NCBI GenBank assembly: GCA_032718475.1
Contig: JAUCBJ010000896.1
Coordinates: 36,513 to 100,512, forward strand
Reading direction: 5' to 3'
Source of the DNA: Nemertoderma westbladi
Lineage: Eukaryota; Xenacoelomorpha; Nemertodermatida; Nemertodermatidae
DNA length: 64,000 nt
Numbering within the stretch: the first letter of the stretch is position 1; each line of letters begins with the position of its first letter. Below, in pieces: positions 27,083 through 36,908 of the stretch. The notes beneath the pieces are model-generated. The model saw nothing but the letters and a program-made list of their open reading frames with translations. It had not been told where the DNA came from and made no database searches. Both the position numbers and the translations under genes were made by a program.

Positions 27083-27598
27083 CTAAGGTGCCCCTTCTAA
27101 TAGACAGCATTTCCCTACAGCTCTCCTGTAGGTTTTTCTGTCCTTCGCACCTATCTTGCCACCTATCCACACTTCTACAGATCGGACTCTTCCGTCCTCA
27201 TCGTAGTAAGTGCCTACAACTCTCGCCAACCGCCACTGGTTGTTGATGATAGTATCATCCGTGACGATTACGAGATCTCCCTCTTTTAGCTCCCTATTCG
27301 ACTTCCTCCACTTGCTTATTTTGTGAAGCGTGGGTAGGTATTCCTCAACCCACCTCCTCCAATACTCTGCGCTTATCGCTTTAGCGACTTTCCAACTCTG
27401 GCGGGAGTATATGTTGTCTGGATCTACACCCCGCATATTGATGGTCGCTGGCCTTTCCATTAGAAAATGGCTTGGCGTCAGCACATCTAATGACTCAGGG
27501 TCATCATTCTCCGGGTATAGCGGTTTGCTGTTAATGATACCCTCGCACTTCGCAAGTACTGTTCTCAAGCCGTCCTCCATGACCAAATGAGTGTTCAT
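27083..27598 (-). CDS. pol: Integrase C-terminal and DUF5641 region of C
   Basis: 171 residues: LTPSHFLMERP, then a tryptophan-rich EYWRRWVEEYLP segment and a basic domain, matching the end of the element D pol. It is separated from the catalytic core by at least one frame change between 27,600 and 27,748, where a degraded CVERLVGSLK-like segment lies in another phase. Confidence 0.85.
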   Translation of the reverse strand: MNTHLVMEDGLRTVLAKCEGIINSKPLYPENDDPESLDVLTPSHFLMERPATINMRGVDPDNIYSRQSWKVAKAISAEYWRRWVEEYLPTLHKISKWRKSNRELKEGDLVIVTDDTIINNQWRLARVVGTYYDEDGRVRSVEVWIGGKIGAKDRKTYRRAVGKCCLLEGAP

Positions 27599-27747
27599 TT
27601 ACTCCGTCATGAGACGCTTCAAACTGCCCACCAGTCTCTCGACGCATCCTAACGTATGTGGTGCATACGGCGTCCTTCTCTCCCACTTTACTTGTCATCG
27701 TCTCATGGCTGCCCTGACTTCCTCCCCTTCCAAGATGTCCAAGGCCT

Positions 27748-28623
27748 CTACATCTCGTTCTCTGCCCCCACAAAATTGGTGCCATTGTCGCTGTATATCA
27801 CTGCGATCGTCCCACCTTTGCGGTCTCTGAACCTCTCTAATGCATTAATGAATGCTGATGCGGTTGCATCTTGGGCGAGTTCTATCCCTACCGCATGTGT
27901 GTTGTTACATACGAAGATAATGCCGTAGCGTTTCTCCGTGTGTCGCATCACTTTGATCTTTATCGGCCCGAACATGTCCACACCGCAATGCGTAAATGGC
28001 GGGTCGTGCTGTCTTACCCTACTCGCCGGTAGTGGCGCCATCTCCTGTATGGCTCGCTCCTTCTTCGCTCGTCGGCAGGTCTGGCACTGCCCCACTTCCG
28101 CTTTTACCTTCTTCCTCAACTGCTTGACCCAATAGGTCCTCCTTATCTCCGTGAGGGTTCGGTTGGTGCCCCCATGCAATATCGACTTGTGGGAGTCCCA
28201 GATAATCTGGTGGACTATTGGCGATCCTGTAGGGATGATGATGGGCTTCGGTGGTACGACGATACTGTTGTTGTAACCCTCCCTAGAGTTCATTACTAGA
28301 ATCCCGTCATCATTAAGTTGTGGTGACAGCGTGATCAGTTCGCTGTCCCGTCGAAGATGCTGTTGCTTACCGACGCGTTCCACCTCGTCGCCATAGTTCT
28401 TCCGTTGTTCATAGCGGATGACTGCTTTGGCCGCTCCTTCCAGATCTATGGTTGTTCTGATCTTCTTGCCTCTGCCAACTCCCGCGAGGAAATTCCCGAA
28501 GGCTCTCCAGTACGCCACTAATTTCTTGGTCTTATACCAACTAGAGCTGTAGCTGAGGAGTTTATCCGTCGGGTTATCGCATAGTTCTTGTTTTGGTTGC
28601 ACGTCCCTAATCTCCCTCACCAT
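27748..28623 (-). CDS. pol: Integrase zinc-binding and catalytic core of C
   Basis: 291 residues. H2C2 motif (SILHGGTNRT ... CQTCRRAK), then a DDE core with D in GVDMFGPI and D in YSDNGTNF; the third acidic residue falls beyond the frame break at 27748. The N-terminus overlaps the RT/RNase H ORF by 17 nt in another phase. Confidence 0.85.
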   Translation of the reverse strand: MVREIRDVQPKQELCDNPTDKLLSYSSSWYKTKKLVAYWRAFGNFLAGVGRGKKIRTTIDLEGAAKAVIRYEQRKNYGDEVERVGKQQHLRRDSELITLSPQLNDDGILVMNSREGYNNSIVVPPKPIIIPTGSPIVHQIIWDSHKSILHGGTNRTLTEIRRTYWVKQLRKKVKAEVGQCQTCRRAKKERAIQEMAPLPASRVRQHDPPFTHCGVDMFGPIKIKVMRHTEKRYGIIFVCNNTHAVGIELAQDATASAFINALERFRDRKGGTIAVIYSDNGTNFVGAENEM

Positions 28624-29947
28624 CTGGGAGTATATCTCTTCTCCCTCTGAATCTCCTTCTTCTTCCCTCTGACACTACTTCTGAGCCCGGGTCCACCTTT
28701 CTCATCGGCGGCCAGGCCTCCTTATCGCTCAGAAATTGTGGCCCATGTTGCCACAATACTTCCTTCTTCAAGAAAGTGTGGCGTGCCACGCCCCTCGACA
28801 ACAAGTCCGCTGGGTTCTCGTCCGTTGGGCAGTAGTGCCACCTTTCCAGTTCTGTGGTCGCCCTTATTTCGTCCACTCTATTTGCGACGAATATTGGGTA
28901 TCGCGTTTTCTCGTTATGTAGCCAGCCAAGAACTACCATGGAATCCGTCCAGTAGTGTGTCTCCACTATGTTTGGTATTGTATCCATTAGGTAGGTCGTG
29001 GCCCTAACTCCTAGTCTCGCAGCTGTCAATTCTAGTTTGGGAACCGATGCCGAATCTGGTGGTGTTGACTTCGCCTTGCTGAAGGCGAGTCTGGGTTTAT
29101 GAGCCCCCTCTCGTTGTACTAAATAGAGTGCTGCTCCGTATGCCTCTAATGACGCATCGGAGAACATGTGTAGGTCCAGGCTCGTCATGTCTCCCATCCG
29201 GAAATACACTCGCGGCATGCTGTATGTTCCCATCTGCTCCAGGCTCTCCGTCCACTTATGCCACTGCTTTCTAATCTCTTCCGGGACCTCTGCGTCCCAC
29301 TCGTCCTTTAATTTGTATACTCTCTTGAGTATCTGTTTTCCCGTGACTAGTAATGGGGATGCTAGGCCTAGGGGATCGTATATCCTTGCTATGTACGACA
29401 CATAGCCCCTCTTTGTGTGGATGTCTGCGCCCTCCTGGCTTAACTGGTACTTCAGTTCATCTGTCTCTTTATCCCACACGATTCCCAGTGCCTTCTGTTG
29501 AGACTCTATCCTCTTGTTTGCCATGTCCTGCCCCTTGGCTGTTGTGGGATTATCCATGGTCGATTCAGGTCTCCTATCCTCTATCGCCTTGATAAATTCC
29601 TCAGAACTGGATTGGAATTTGGTTAGGTTAAAGCCGGATCCCTTAAGGATGTCGCGAACCTCGCGCCCTGTGTCCAGCAGCTCCTTAACCGTATTTCCAG
29701 ACTCCATCCCGTCGTCTACGTAGAAGCCGCGTCGAATCATATCGACGGCTCTAGTGCTGCATTTATCTTCCTTTCCCTTTACCGTGTCTCTTACGGCCAT
29801 AGTCGTTGTAAATGAAGACGACTTGGCTCCCATATTCTGTACTATCATCTTATACATCGGTATGGTCGACGGTTCCTCATCGCCGTCGTACCATAGGAAG
29901 CGTTGACTGTCGCTATCCTCTTCCGTCACACGGACTTGGTTGAACAT
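28607..29947 (-). CDS. pol: RT palm and RNase H of C
   Basis: 446 residues. RT palm with YVDD at residues 76-79 of this frame, thumb/connection, then RNase H with FSDAS. The beginning of RT is in a separate frame (29985-30329). Catalytic residues are intact despite the frame breaks. Confidence 0.88.
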   Translation of the reverse strand: MFNQVRVTEEDSDSQRFLWYDGDEEPSTIPMYKMIVQNMGAKSSSFTTTMAVRDTVKGKEDKCSTRAVDMIRRGFYVDDGMESGNTVKELLDTGREVRDILKGSGFNLTKFQSSSEEFIKAIEDRRPESTMDNPTTAKGQDMANKRIESQQKALGIVWDKETDELKYQLSQEGADIHTKRGYVSYIARIYDPLGLASPLLVTGKQILKRVYKLKDEWDAEVPEEIRKQWHKWTESLEQMGTYSMPRVYFRMGDMTSLDLHMFSDASLEAYGAALYLVQREGAHKPRLAFSKAKSTPPDSASVPKLELTAARLGVRATTYLMDTIPNIVETHYWTDSMVVLGWLHNEKTRYPIFVANRVDEIRATTELERWHYCPTDENPADLLSRGVARHTFLKKEVLWQHGPQFLSDKEAWPPMRKVDPGSEVVSEGRRRRFRGRRDILPDGEGD

Positions 29948-29984
29948 GCCTTCTATGTCACAGGTGAAGGCGTGTTTCCCATTT

Positions 29985-30329
29985 CTAAACTCTAAGTAGG
30001 ACCTCTATCCCTGAGTTGTAAATGTTGGGACCCTCTAGCAGATAGTCGTTTAGACATTTTCCGTTGGTCTTTGCCGACGCGTCCACTACCATCCGTAGTT
30101 TACCTTTCTTTGGATCTAAGGCCACGTGGAGTGGCAGGTAATAGGTCCTATCCGTGTTTGGTTCGTCGACCGGTAACTCCACGGCCCATCCTTTCTCGAC
30201 ATACTTCTTGATTGTCTTGTGGATATACTCATTTTTCTCGGGGCTCCGTTTTACGTCTGCTTTAATTTGCGAAGCCTCGTAAGTACCATCCCTTTGTTGT
30301 CGGGTAACGGTAGCTTCGGTAGCTTCCAT
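29985..30329 (-). CDS. pol: RT N-terminal part of C
   Basis: 114 residues with TYYLPLHVALDPKKGKLRMV, the fingers segment of BEL/Pao RT, ending at a frame break just before the palm. Confidence 0.8.
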   Translation of the reverse strand: MEATEATVTRQQRDGTYEASQIKADVKRSPEKNEYIHKTIKKYVEKGWAVELPVDEPNTDRTYYLPLHVALDPKKGKLRMVVDASAKTNGKCLNDYLLEGPNIYNSGIEVLLRV

Positions 30330-30778
30330 ACCATCCCTATGGTATATCGCCCCTCATCGCATGTCATCGATTCCTCCAGACTTTGTAAAGCCTGCTTGTC
30401 TTCTACCGAGGTCCCGACCCCGGTCTCCTTTAGTCCCTCGAAATCTTGCCTGAGCAGTCTCTTAAGCTGCTCCTCTGCTCTCTCGTCACCCATTTCCTGC
30501 ATGGTTCCCGCGAACATGCATCCTGATGTCTCCGACATCCTAAATGGTATCTTGCTCTTGATTGGGCCACTCAGCGTCCACCCGAATGGTGTCAGTATCG
30601 CCACCGGGTCACACTGTTTGTCTTCGCCGAAGACCGTTTGCATTCTTTCGTGGGCCGTTGGGCAGTCCATTCCTACTATGATGGATACCTTCCTAACGTC
30701 CACCTCTGGGATTGAGAAGTCAATGTCTGTCCAGAAATTTATATTGCTCGACCTCGATGTTGGTTGGCCGCCTGGCAT
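30251..30778 (-). CDS. pol: Protease-RT connector of C
   Basis: 175 residues with the DFSIPEVDVRKVSIIVGMD and ILTPFGWTLSGP segments, near-identical to B's protease C-terminus, then the start of the RT region. Overlaps the next ORF in another phase. Confidence 0.75.
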   Translation of the reverse strand: MPGGQPTSRSSNINFWTDIDFSIPEVDVRKVSIIVGMDCPTAHERMQTVFGEDKQCDPVAILTPFGWTLSGPIKSKIPFRMSETSGCMFAGTMQEMGDERAEEQLKRLLRQDFEGLKETGVGTSVEDKQALQSLEESMTCDEGRYTIGMVWKLPKLPLPDNKGMVLTRLRKLKQT

Positions 30779-30990
30779 TGATATTGATTGACTCTATCAC
30801 TTGGATGGGGTCGATGGTTGCCCCGTAGTCGCATCCCGGTGCCACCGCTGCAATTGCTCACCGTCCGGTCCTCATCTCCAGGACCTCGTCTTTGCTAGAG
30901 ATTGTTGTTACCGCCATCCTGCTTGGCCTCGTTCTCAATCCTATCTCTTCGGCCACCCATTCCTCGACTAACGTGAAGGCAGCTCCACTA

Positions 30991-32349
30991 TCAACCAGCA
31001 TCAGTGTGGTTACTGATCGATTGCCTTCTCCAATCACTCGCTACAGGTACTACCCCAAGTAGCACTGTTCCTCTCTTCTTCGCCCCTACTGTGCTCGTTG
31101 CCATTGTTTGGCCTTTCCTTTGACCGAACTTGACCGGCGTCTCCTTGCATTGCCTAGCTCTATGTCCACTCATCACACATCGCGAGCAGATCTCATTTCT
31201 CGCCGCGTATTCTACCTGATCTTCTCTGGGTAGCGCTTGCCAGTACCTGCAGTTCATGGTTTGATGAAGCGCATTTGTATGTAGCTGGCATTTGCTATTT
31301 TGGTTGTAGCCGTCCTTATACAGTGCATCGCGTATCGCAGCTGCGTTTGTACCAAAGTCCCTACTATTCTTGTTGTTTGGGTTCGGCCTACTGGACGTAC
31401 TGGGGTTATATTTATTTGTGTTGTTATTTTTCCCCTGTCCGTACCATGGTGTGGTCTTACCTTCGGCTACCTGTGGACTTGCAGTCCCCTGCGTCGCTGC
31501 GTATGGCAGTGATTGCCTGAGCTTTGGTAATGCGTTTGACGTGTTGTGCTCTGGTTTCGGTCTATGGTAATCCGTCTTCGGTCCCTTTCCCAGGCTATCT
31601 TCACTATAGACTGGGTCGGTTATTAGTTCAGCTTCGTAATTTAAGAAGTTTGACATTTCTTCTAAACCCGGTTCCGCACCCTTCCTATCTCGAGTGGAGA
31701 AGGCGATTTTCCTCCACTTGTTGCGCAGCCAGATCGGTAGTGCCTGCGCTATCGTGGTGATGTTATTGGACGCGTTGAGCTCGTATGGCGCGTCTAGCGT
31801 CTTTAGCACGATTAGCGCCTTTTCGACTTTGTTAGCAAACGTCTTAATGCTAACGGGATTATCCTGCAGGCCACCCGATGTTATGCCTCTCAGGGTTTGC
31901 CTGATGATCTTGGCCGGGTGCCCGTATTCCCTGTCCAGTGCCCGCCATGCCGTCGTAAAGCCGCCCTCTATGCCTTGGTATTGCCTCACGATGTCGTATG
32001 CTGGGCCTCCTGTGTATACTTGCAGATATTTAAGGCACTCCGCCTGCGTCAAGTTCTTTGTCAGTATTTCGTTACTATACATGCGCCGAAACTGTAGATA
32101 TTCTTCCGGCCTACTCCCATCGAATTTGAATGGTTCCACGGGTGGTAACTCGATCCTCGTTTTCAACGCATCGATCAACGTGGCCATCCCCATCGCCTGC
32201 GCTTCCAATGGGTTCGATGGATGTTGTATAGTTTCTCCTGTTTGGTGCGATCCGTCCGTCCTATTTCCTGCTTTCCTTTGACTTGGGTATGTCATTGGGG
32301 GTAGCGGCCCCCTCCATATTTCTGTGTCGCATGACCTATTTTCATCCAA
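30991..32349 (-). CDS. Gag DUF1759 domain and CCHC knuckles of C, start of protease
   Basis: 452 residues. A DUF1759-type gag domain at about 70-240 (EPFKFDGSRPEEYLQFRRMY; LTQAECLKYLQVYTGGPAYD), then CX2H and CX2CX4HX4C clusters (CSRCVMSGHRARQC), and the start of the protease, lost by a frame break near 31.0 kb just before the catalytic Asp. The frame is open upstream to the G10 tract at 32417-32426. In B the DUF1759 part is cleanly deleted. Confidence 0.85.
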   Translation of the reverse strand: MDENRSCDTEIWRGPLPPMTYPSQRKAGNRTDGSHQTGETIQHPSNPLEAQAMGMATLIDALKTRIELPPVEPFKFDGSRPEEYLQFRRMYSNEILTKNLTQAECLKYLQVYTGGPAYDIVRQYQGIEGGFTTAWRALDREYGHPAKIIRQTLRGITSGGLQDNPVSIKTFANKVEKALIVLKTLDAPYELNASNNITTIAQALPIWLRNKWRKIAFSTRDRKGAEPGLEEMSNFLNYEAELITDPVYSEDSLGKGPKTDYHRPKPEHNTSNALPKLRQSLPYAATQGTASPQVAEGKTTPWYGQGKNNNTNKYNPSTSSRPNPNNKNSRDFGTNAAAIRDALYKDGYNQNSKCQLHTNALHQTMNCRYWQALPREDQVEYAARNEICSRCVMSGHRARQCKETPVKFGQRKGQTMATSTVGAKKRGTVLLGVVPVASDWRRQSISNHTDAG

Positions 32350-32407
32350 GGGGTTCGTTGCTCTCGTTCCTATTGGGGTATATTGTTGATATTGTGATGG
32401 GGGAATG

Positions 32408-33358
32408 TCACCCTGTCCCCCCCCCCACCGGTATGTTTGGTACTGGGGTTGATGTTAATATATTGGGGCCCATGCACCTATCCGCAATAATTCTCCCCTC
32501 CCCTGGATATATGTTATGTCCCTGCATGCTGTAGTCATACTGCTGCACTGGTACCGGTATAGGCCTATCAGCTTCTGGCCTACCCGCCGGTATGTATTCC
32601 GCGACTTCCGGGTTTAATCCCGTCGTCCGCGCTATCCTATCGCCTACATTGCCTCTGTCAGCATGGCCTATGGTATGTGCAGTAAGGCCTACAGTATGTC
32701 CTACAGTCTGCATGTGTCGCTCGGGATCGAAGTTTATTCTTCTCGAATAATCCTCCCCGCGGCTACCGTATTCTCGATCGGCAGGTATATCCTGCCGGAG
32801 AGCTTCTCTTCGACCCCCTCTACTGCTCTCGTCTTCGTACCGGTACATCGCGTACCCCTCCATCGGCGCGTAATGCGCCTCGCCAGGTCGCATCTCTCCG
32901 GGGCGACGGCAATCTCCCGAAGTTCGACCCCACTGACTCTCCGTTCTCATCTCGACTACCGACGGCTCACTATCCGTCCTCGCTCTCCTGTCGTTCGCGG
33001 CGACACTTCTTCTATTCTCTTCTCTTCTTTTCTTCGTAGTGCAGTATTCCCGCTCGTGAGATCTCTCGTCGACCTCCCGGTTAAACTCCACTGTTCTTCT
33101 TCCCTCTTCTGATCGGGCTCGACGCTTCGTCCGCCCTCTCACGACGTCAACCTGTCTCTCTCTTCTCGGTCGCACGCCGTTGGGGATACTCGCAATCCCC
33201 CTATCACTCTCCGTCGCCGGGTGTTGCGGTTTACCTATTTCGGCCCGCGCATTATCCGTTGACGCCTGTGGGGCACTCTCTGCCCCCCCCCCCCTTTCGC
33301 CGCTAACTCGCTGTTGTGGGGTTCCTGTAGCCCCCCCCCCCCCCCCCCCACTCGCCAC
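32408..33358 (-). CDS. Second gag-like ORF of C, charged
   Basis: 316 residues, Gly-rich start, then Arg/Glu-rich middle and a C-terminal GLNPEVAEYIP region; the intact counterpart of three broken frames in B. Ends just after the G10 tract where the next frame takes over. G tracts of 12 and 19 lie at its start. No named domain. Confidence 0.65.
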   Translation of the reverse strand: MASGGGGGGATGTPQQRVSGERGGGAESAPQASTDNARAEIGKPQHPATESDRGIASIPNGVRPRRERQVDVVRGRTKRRARSEEGRRTVEFNREVDERSHEREYCTTKKRREENRRSVAANDRRARTDSEPSVVEMRTESQWGRTSGDCRRPGEMRPGEAHYAPMEGYAMYRYEDESSRGGRREALRQDIPADREYGSRGEDYSRRINFDPERHMQTVGHTVGLTAHTIGHADRGNVGDRIARTTGLNPEVAEYIPAGRPEADRPIPVPVQQYDYSMQGHNIYPGEGRIIADRCMGPNILTSTPVPNIPVGGGTG

Positions 33359-33935
33359 ATCTAACTTCGCTATCTCTCACCCTGCTGCTATATCCCTCTC
33401 TAGTCGACACATCAACCCTACCGCGGCTGGGTCCATTCACCCCCGCCTCTCCCTCTGCTATTGTGTGGCCTACCAGGCCCTCTACTCCCTGCCTACCAAC
33501 TACGTGGCCTACCAGGCCCTGTCCGGGTTGGCTCAACCCCGCCACCTCCGGCCTACTAACTAAGTGGCCCACCAGGCCCTCTTCGGGTTGGCTCAACCCC
33601 GCCACTTCCGGCCTACTGTCTGTACGGCCTACCAGGCCCCCACCTGCCGGGCCATACACGCCCGACGTGTTCACGTTAATAGCACCCATATTGGAAACGG
33701 AATTATTTTGTTCGTTCGAAATAAAATCATTTGAATTATTTTGCGCGACTACGCTATTTGAATTATTTTGTAAATTCGGGTTTGGATCGTTATTTAAATT
33801 ATTTGGATTATTTTGCGTAACTACGTTATTTGAATTATTTCCTACATTAATGTTAGAATCGTTCTGATTTAAATTTAAATTACTACCACTAGGTAAAGTA
33901 TTTCCTGCAATAAAGGTTTGGTTAGAGTTATCCAA
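33303..33935 (-). CDS. First gag-like ORF of C, C-terminal part (Asn-rich and GLVGH repeats)
   Basis: 210 residues: an Asn-rich tract (about 1-85), then four GGLVGxxxSRPEVAGLSQP-type repeats, then a Gly-rich end coded by the G19 tract. Matches the C-terminal half of the intact B protein. Confidence 0.65.
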   Translation of the reverse strand: MDNSNQTFIAGNTLPSGSNLNLNQNDSNINVGNNSNNVVTQNNPNNLNNDPNPNLQNNSNSVVAQNNSNDFISNEQNNSVSNMGAINVNTSGVYGPAGGGLVGRTDSRPEVAGLSQPEEGLVGHLVSRPEVAGLSQPGQGLVGHVVGRQGVEGLVGHTIAEGEAGVNGPSRGRVDVSTREGYSSRVRDSEVRCGEWGGGGGGYRNPTTAS

Positions 33936-33961
33936 TACGGTACTATTAATATTAACGACGT

Positions 33962-35080
33962 CTACTGTAGCATTATTATTACCCCCCCCCCCCCCCCGCC
34001 CGTACGGTCACACCAGTTTTGGGTCTGTCGTGCGGTCCCTGTAAGTGGGGTATTAATAAATGTATCCACGGCCCCTGGCTCCCCGAAAACACTCGAGCCA
34101 GCCCCGCTCTCAGACGCCCCTATCCGCGCCAGTTCCAGTTCGCGCGTGTGTCTAGCTTTGTACTCTGTAAGCTCATCTTGGCATTTCTCTAGTTCTTTTC
34201 GCTCACACTCCTCTCTTGCTATTCTCTCCTGACACTCCCGTGCGTTCTGCTCGGCCAATTCCAACTCTCTCCTAGCTCCCTCCCTTTGTCTCGCCTCACG
34301 CTCTTTGCGTTCACCCTCCTCTCTCGCCTCACGTTCTTTGCGCTCATTTTCCTCTCTCGCCTCACGTTCTTTGCACTCATTTTCCTCTCTCGCCTCACGT
34401 TCCTTATGTTCCACCTCACGCTCTTTGCGCTCATTTTCCTCTCTCGCTACACGTTCCTTACATTCCGCCTCACGCTCTTTGCGCTCCTTTTCCTCTCTCG
34501 CTACATGTTCCTTACGTTCCGCCTCACGCTCTTCTTGTTCCTTCCTCCCTATTTCCTCACACTCCCTAAGGCTTCTCGCGGCCCTTTCGGCCCTCTCTCC
34601 GGTTTCTCTAATCAGTGCCATTTCCTTCTCTAGCAACGTTCTCCCCTCCTCTAACCGTCTATCTACTTTCCTCTGACCTTGCGCTATCAGGTTGAGATGG
34701 TATGTGGCATTTATCTCTCTCACCCGTCTTTCTTTTACGGAGGATGTAGCAGACTTATCGGTTGTGACGGATTCCCTCCGCCTTCCCGTCCTACTAACTT
34801 TCCCCCGCCTCCCGGAACTTCCTCTGACCGACGAGGCCGAATCCTCGGGGTTAACCTCGGATTCGCCCTCCTCAGGTCTCCTCCAACCCACTGATTTTAT
34901 ACCCTGGGCATTGACTAAGTATGGCCCTATGTACACTGCACTAGGTTGCATACCCCTACACTGCCATAAGTCACACAGTTCCTCGGCCACCCCTCTCGCT
35001 CTCTCCTTGGCCAGTTCTCTCTGCCCGAAGCGCATTAGATAACTAAAATGTCTATCCGACTCACCTAGTCCTGTTGTCAA
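33962..35080 (-). CDS. First gag-like ORF of C, coiled-coil part
   Basis: 372 residues. The centre is a highly charged repeat (KEREAREENER-type, coded by a 33-42-bp tandem repeat at 34285-34545) expected to form a long coiled coil. It ends directly after a G16 tract (33982-33997) where the phase changes. The B counterpart is shorter in the coiled-coil region. Confidence 0.65.
   Translation of the reverse strand: MTTGLGESDRHFSYLMRFGQRELAKERARGVAEELCDLWQCRGMQPSAVYIGPYLVNAQGIKSVGWRRPEEGESEVNPEDSASSVRGSSGRRGKVSRTGRRRESVTTDKSATSSVKERRVREINATYHLNLIAQGQRKVDRRLEEGRTLLEKEMALIRETGERAERAARSLRECEEIGRKEQEEREAERKEHVAREEKERKEREAECKERVAREENERKEREVEHKEREAREENECKEREAREENERKEREAREEGERKEREARQREGARRELELAEQNARECQERIAREECERKELEKCQDELTEYKARHTRELELARIGASESGAGSSVFGEPGAVDTFINTPLTGTARQTQNWCDRTGGGGGGVIIMLQ
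34285..34545 (-). repeat. Tandem repeat coding for the coiled-coil
   Basis: About six units of CGCCTCACGYTCTTTGCGCT plus TCCTCTCT-type spacer, read as KEREAREEN repeats. Confidence 0.8.
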
Positions 35081-35149
35081 CTTTACCTCATCTATCTTCG
35101 CCCCCTCCTTGGCCTCCCTTAGTAGTTTCCGGGTCGCGTTGTAGGCCCG

Positions 35150-35632
35150 TCAAAGTCGACCAGAAACCCCGACGTCCTCGTCGCCGACCTCTCTTCCGTC
35201 TCTCCGGGTCCGATGTCGTACCGGCGGCCCCACCGTTGCCGTTTCGGTGGGCCGTTCGTCGCCCTCGGCCTCTAGCTGGCTGGCGACATCGGTACCGACA
35301 TCTCCTCCATCTCTCCGGGTCCGACGCCGTACCGTCGCCCCCACCGTCGCCGTTTCGTTGGGCCATTCGTCGCCCTCGGCCTGTGGCTGGCCGGCGACAT
35401 CGGTACGTCGACCCTCGTTCCGTGTCGACTCGTCTCCTTCTCCCTCCATCTCGCTCTCTCCTTCTCTCGGCTCGACCTCTGGCTCCAGACAGCCCCCCTC
35501 ATCCTGAACTGCCGGATGACCCGTTACCGATGGGTCCGGCGTCGTGGGCCTATACCGTCTGGTCGCGGCTTCGCGGATCGTTAGTTCTTCGTCCAGGGTC
35601 CGCGTCGGTGTCGTCTCTCCTGACTGACTCAT
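35150..35632 (-). CDS. First gag-like ORF of C, N-terminal part
   Basis: 160 residues from an ATG in the same place as the B start (DEELTIREAATRRYRPTTP shared). It contains a duplicated DVASQLEAEGDERPTETATV-type segment. A frame break near 35.1 kb separates it from the coiled-coil part. Confidence 0.6.
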   Translation of the reverse strand: MSQSGETTPTRTLDEELTIREAATRRYRPTTPDPSVTGHPAVQDEGGCLEPEVEPREGESEMEGEGDESTRNEGRRTDVAGQPQAEGDEWPNETATVGATVRRRTRRDGGDVGTDVASQLEAEGDERPTETATVGPPVRHRTRRDGREVGDEDVGVSGRL

Positions 35633-35702
35633 CTCGTACTTTAGATTGGTGGCTGGTAGTCACTGTTTAGCAAACAAGGGGTGGCAGCTTGGATTTAATT
35701 AC

Positions 35703-36129
35703 TGTGACGGGATCCACGAAGGATCCCGATTTATCCGTTTGTCAATTTACGCGTCCCCGCCGTGTGTGAAAGGTAAAAGAGTTTGCATTGTTCGTTGTAT
35801 ATAATTTCCGGGTATAGATAGATATAGATAATGTGTTATAGTATAGAGTATCTAAATGTTGGTATATGGAAGGCGGGAAACGGTAATTGAAGTCCCGGTA
35901 CTTCCCTAGCTAAACTATCCTAACTAACACCAATAACATACTGCGATAACTGAACTGAATGATTGCTGGTACCTAATAATATATTGCACGGTTTGGCCTT
36001 GCTACAGTACCTAGCCGATGCTTCCCCCCTGATTGGCTAATATCCTTGTTGGTGCCCTTTGGAGTGTTCCCGTTCACTCCAGCTATTCTCCCTCTGTTAG
36101 GGGTTTGGCCCCTGACCCTCATTGTGCGT
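35703..36129 (-). repeat. 5' LTR of element C, truncated
   Basis: 427 of about 545 bp, closely matching 16369-16913. The outer ~118 bp are replaced by a microsatellite. Confidence 0.85.
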
Positions 36130-36272
36130 ATGAGAATATATAAAGAATATATGAGAATATATGAGAATATATGAGAATATATAAAGAATATATGAGAATA
36201 TAAAGAATATATGAGAATATATAAAGAATATATGAGAATATATAAAGAATATATGAGAATATATAAAGAATA
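36130..36272. repeat. Microsatellite AGAATATATAA/ATATGAGAATATA, left half
   Basis: Tandem 10-20-bp units. The same repeat continues at 44229-44352 on the far side of the TIR element, showing that the element inserted into it. Confidence 0.9.
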
Positions 36273-36474
36273 CAGTCGGGGTCTCAAAGTGCATCTGTTC
36301 TTTGAGATTTTCTCAAAGAACTAAAAGTGTCTCAAAGTTCTAAAAGTGGTCCAAGAAAATGACAAAGTGTCCTCAAACATTTCAGAGTAGTACTGTCAGT
36401 CATTCCATACAGTCCTGCCTGAAACTGGCAATGGTATGGGGTATATTGACTTTGACTAAAGGGTAAAATATAAG

Positions 36475-36612
36475 TAATAAAAACCTCTATAAAACAATAA
36501 ATATGCCTCCAAAAAATACTGCAGTAATAAATATTTGTTACTGCAGTAATAAATATTTATTACTGCAGTATTTTTTTGTGGGTATTTTTATTGTTTCAGA
36601 GAGGTTTTATTA
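36475..36612. repeat. Fold-back repeat, ~65-bp arms
   Basis: Near-perfect inverted repeat centred on alternating TTACTGCAGTAATAAATATT units. MITE-like hairpin inside the TIR element. Confidence 0.75.
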
Positions 36613-36908
36613 ATTAATATTTTTACTCTATCGAGACGCCATAATTGGGGGCTATCGGAATGTGTTGGTATTTGTGTCTTAGACAGTTTGTCTGTTGCCA
36701 TATCTATATTAATGTATAGTACTGTTTAAATTTGTTTAGCCCACAGGGCCTTAGAAATGTGAACGCCGAATTCCTTTACCAATGCATTTCAATGGTCAAC
36801 CAGCCAATCTTTGCCGCACTGTGGGGCGAGACACGTAGTCGGCGAGCCTTGGCATTGTTGGAGTACGAGATTCGACTGTGGGGCGAGACACGTAGTCGGC
36901 GAGCCTTG
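36613..36908. other. No gene recognised
   Basis: Contains two ~60-bp direct copies of GTGGGGCGAGACACGTAGTC plus GGCGAGCCTTGGCAT, a phrase that recurs at 37.4 kb (inverted) and 38.8 kb. Confidence 0.4.

Larger units (their letters stand above)
16369..36129 (-). mobile_element. BEL/Pao LTR retrotransposon C, decayed, interrupted by element B
   Basis: The 3' LTR is on the left (16369-16913) and the truncated 5' LTR on the right (35703-36129); they share the gatccacgaaggatcccg version of the LTR, distinct from that of B. Between them, on the minus strand, are gag ORFs, CCHC/protease, RT, RNase H, integrase, a minisatellite-bearing non-coding part and a downstream zinc-knuckle ORF. Without the 6.8-kb B insertion it would be about 13 kb. 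Several frame breaks show it is inactive. The right LTR is cut at about 36,129 by a microsatellite, so no target duplication can be checked. Confidence 0.85.
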
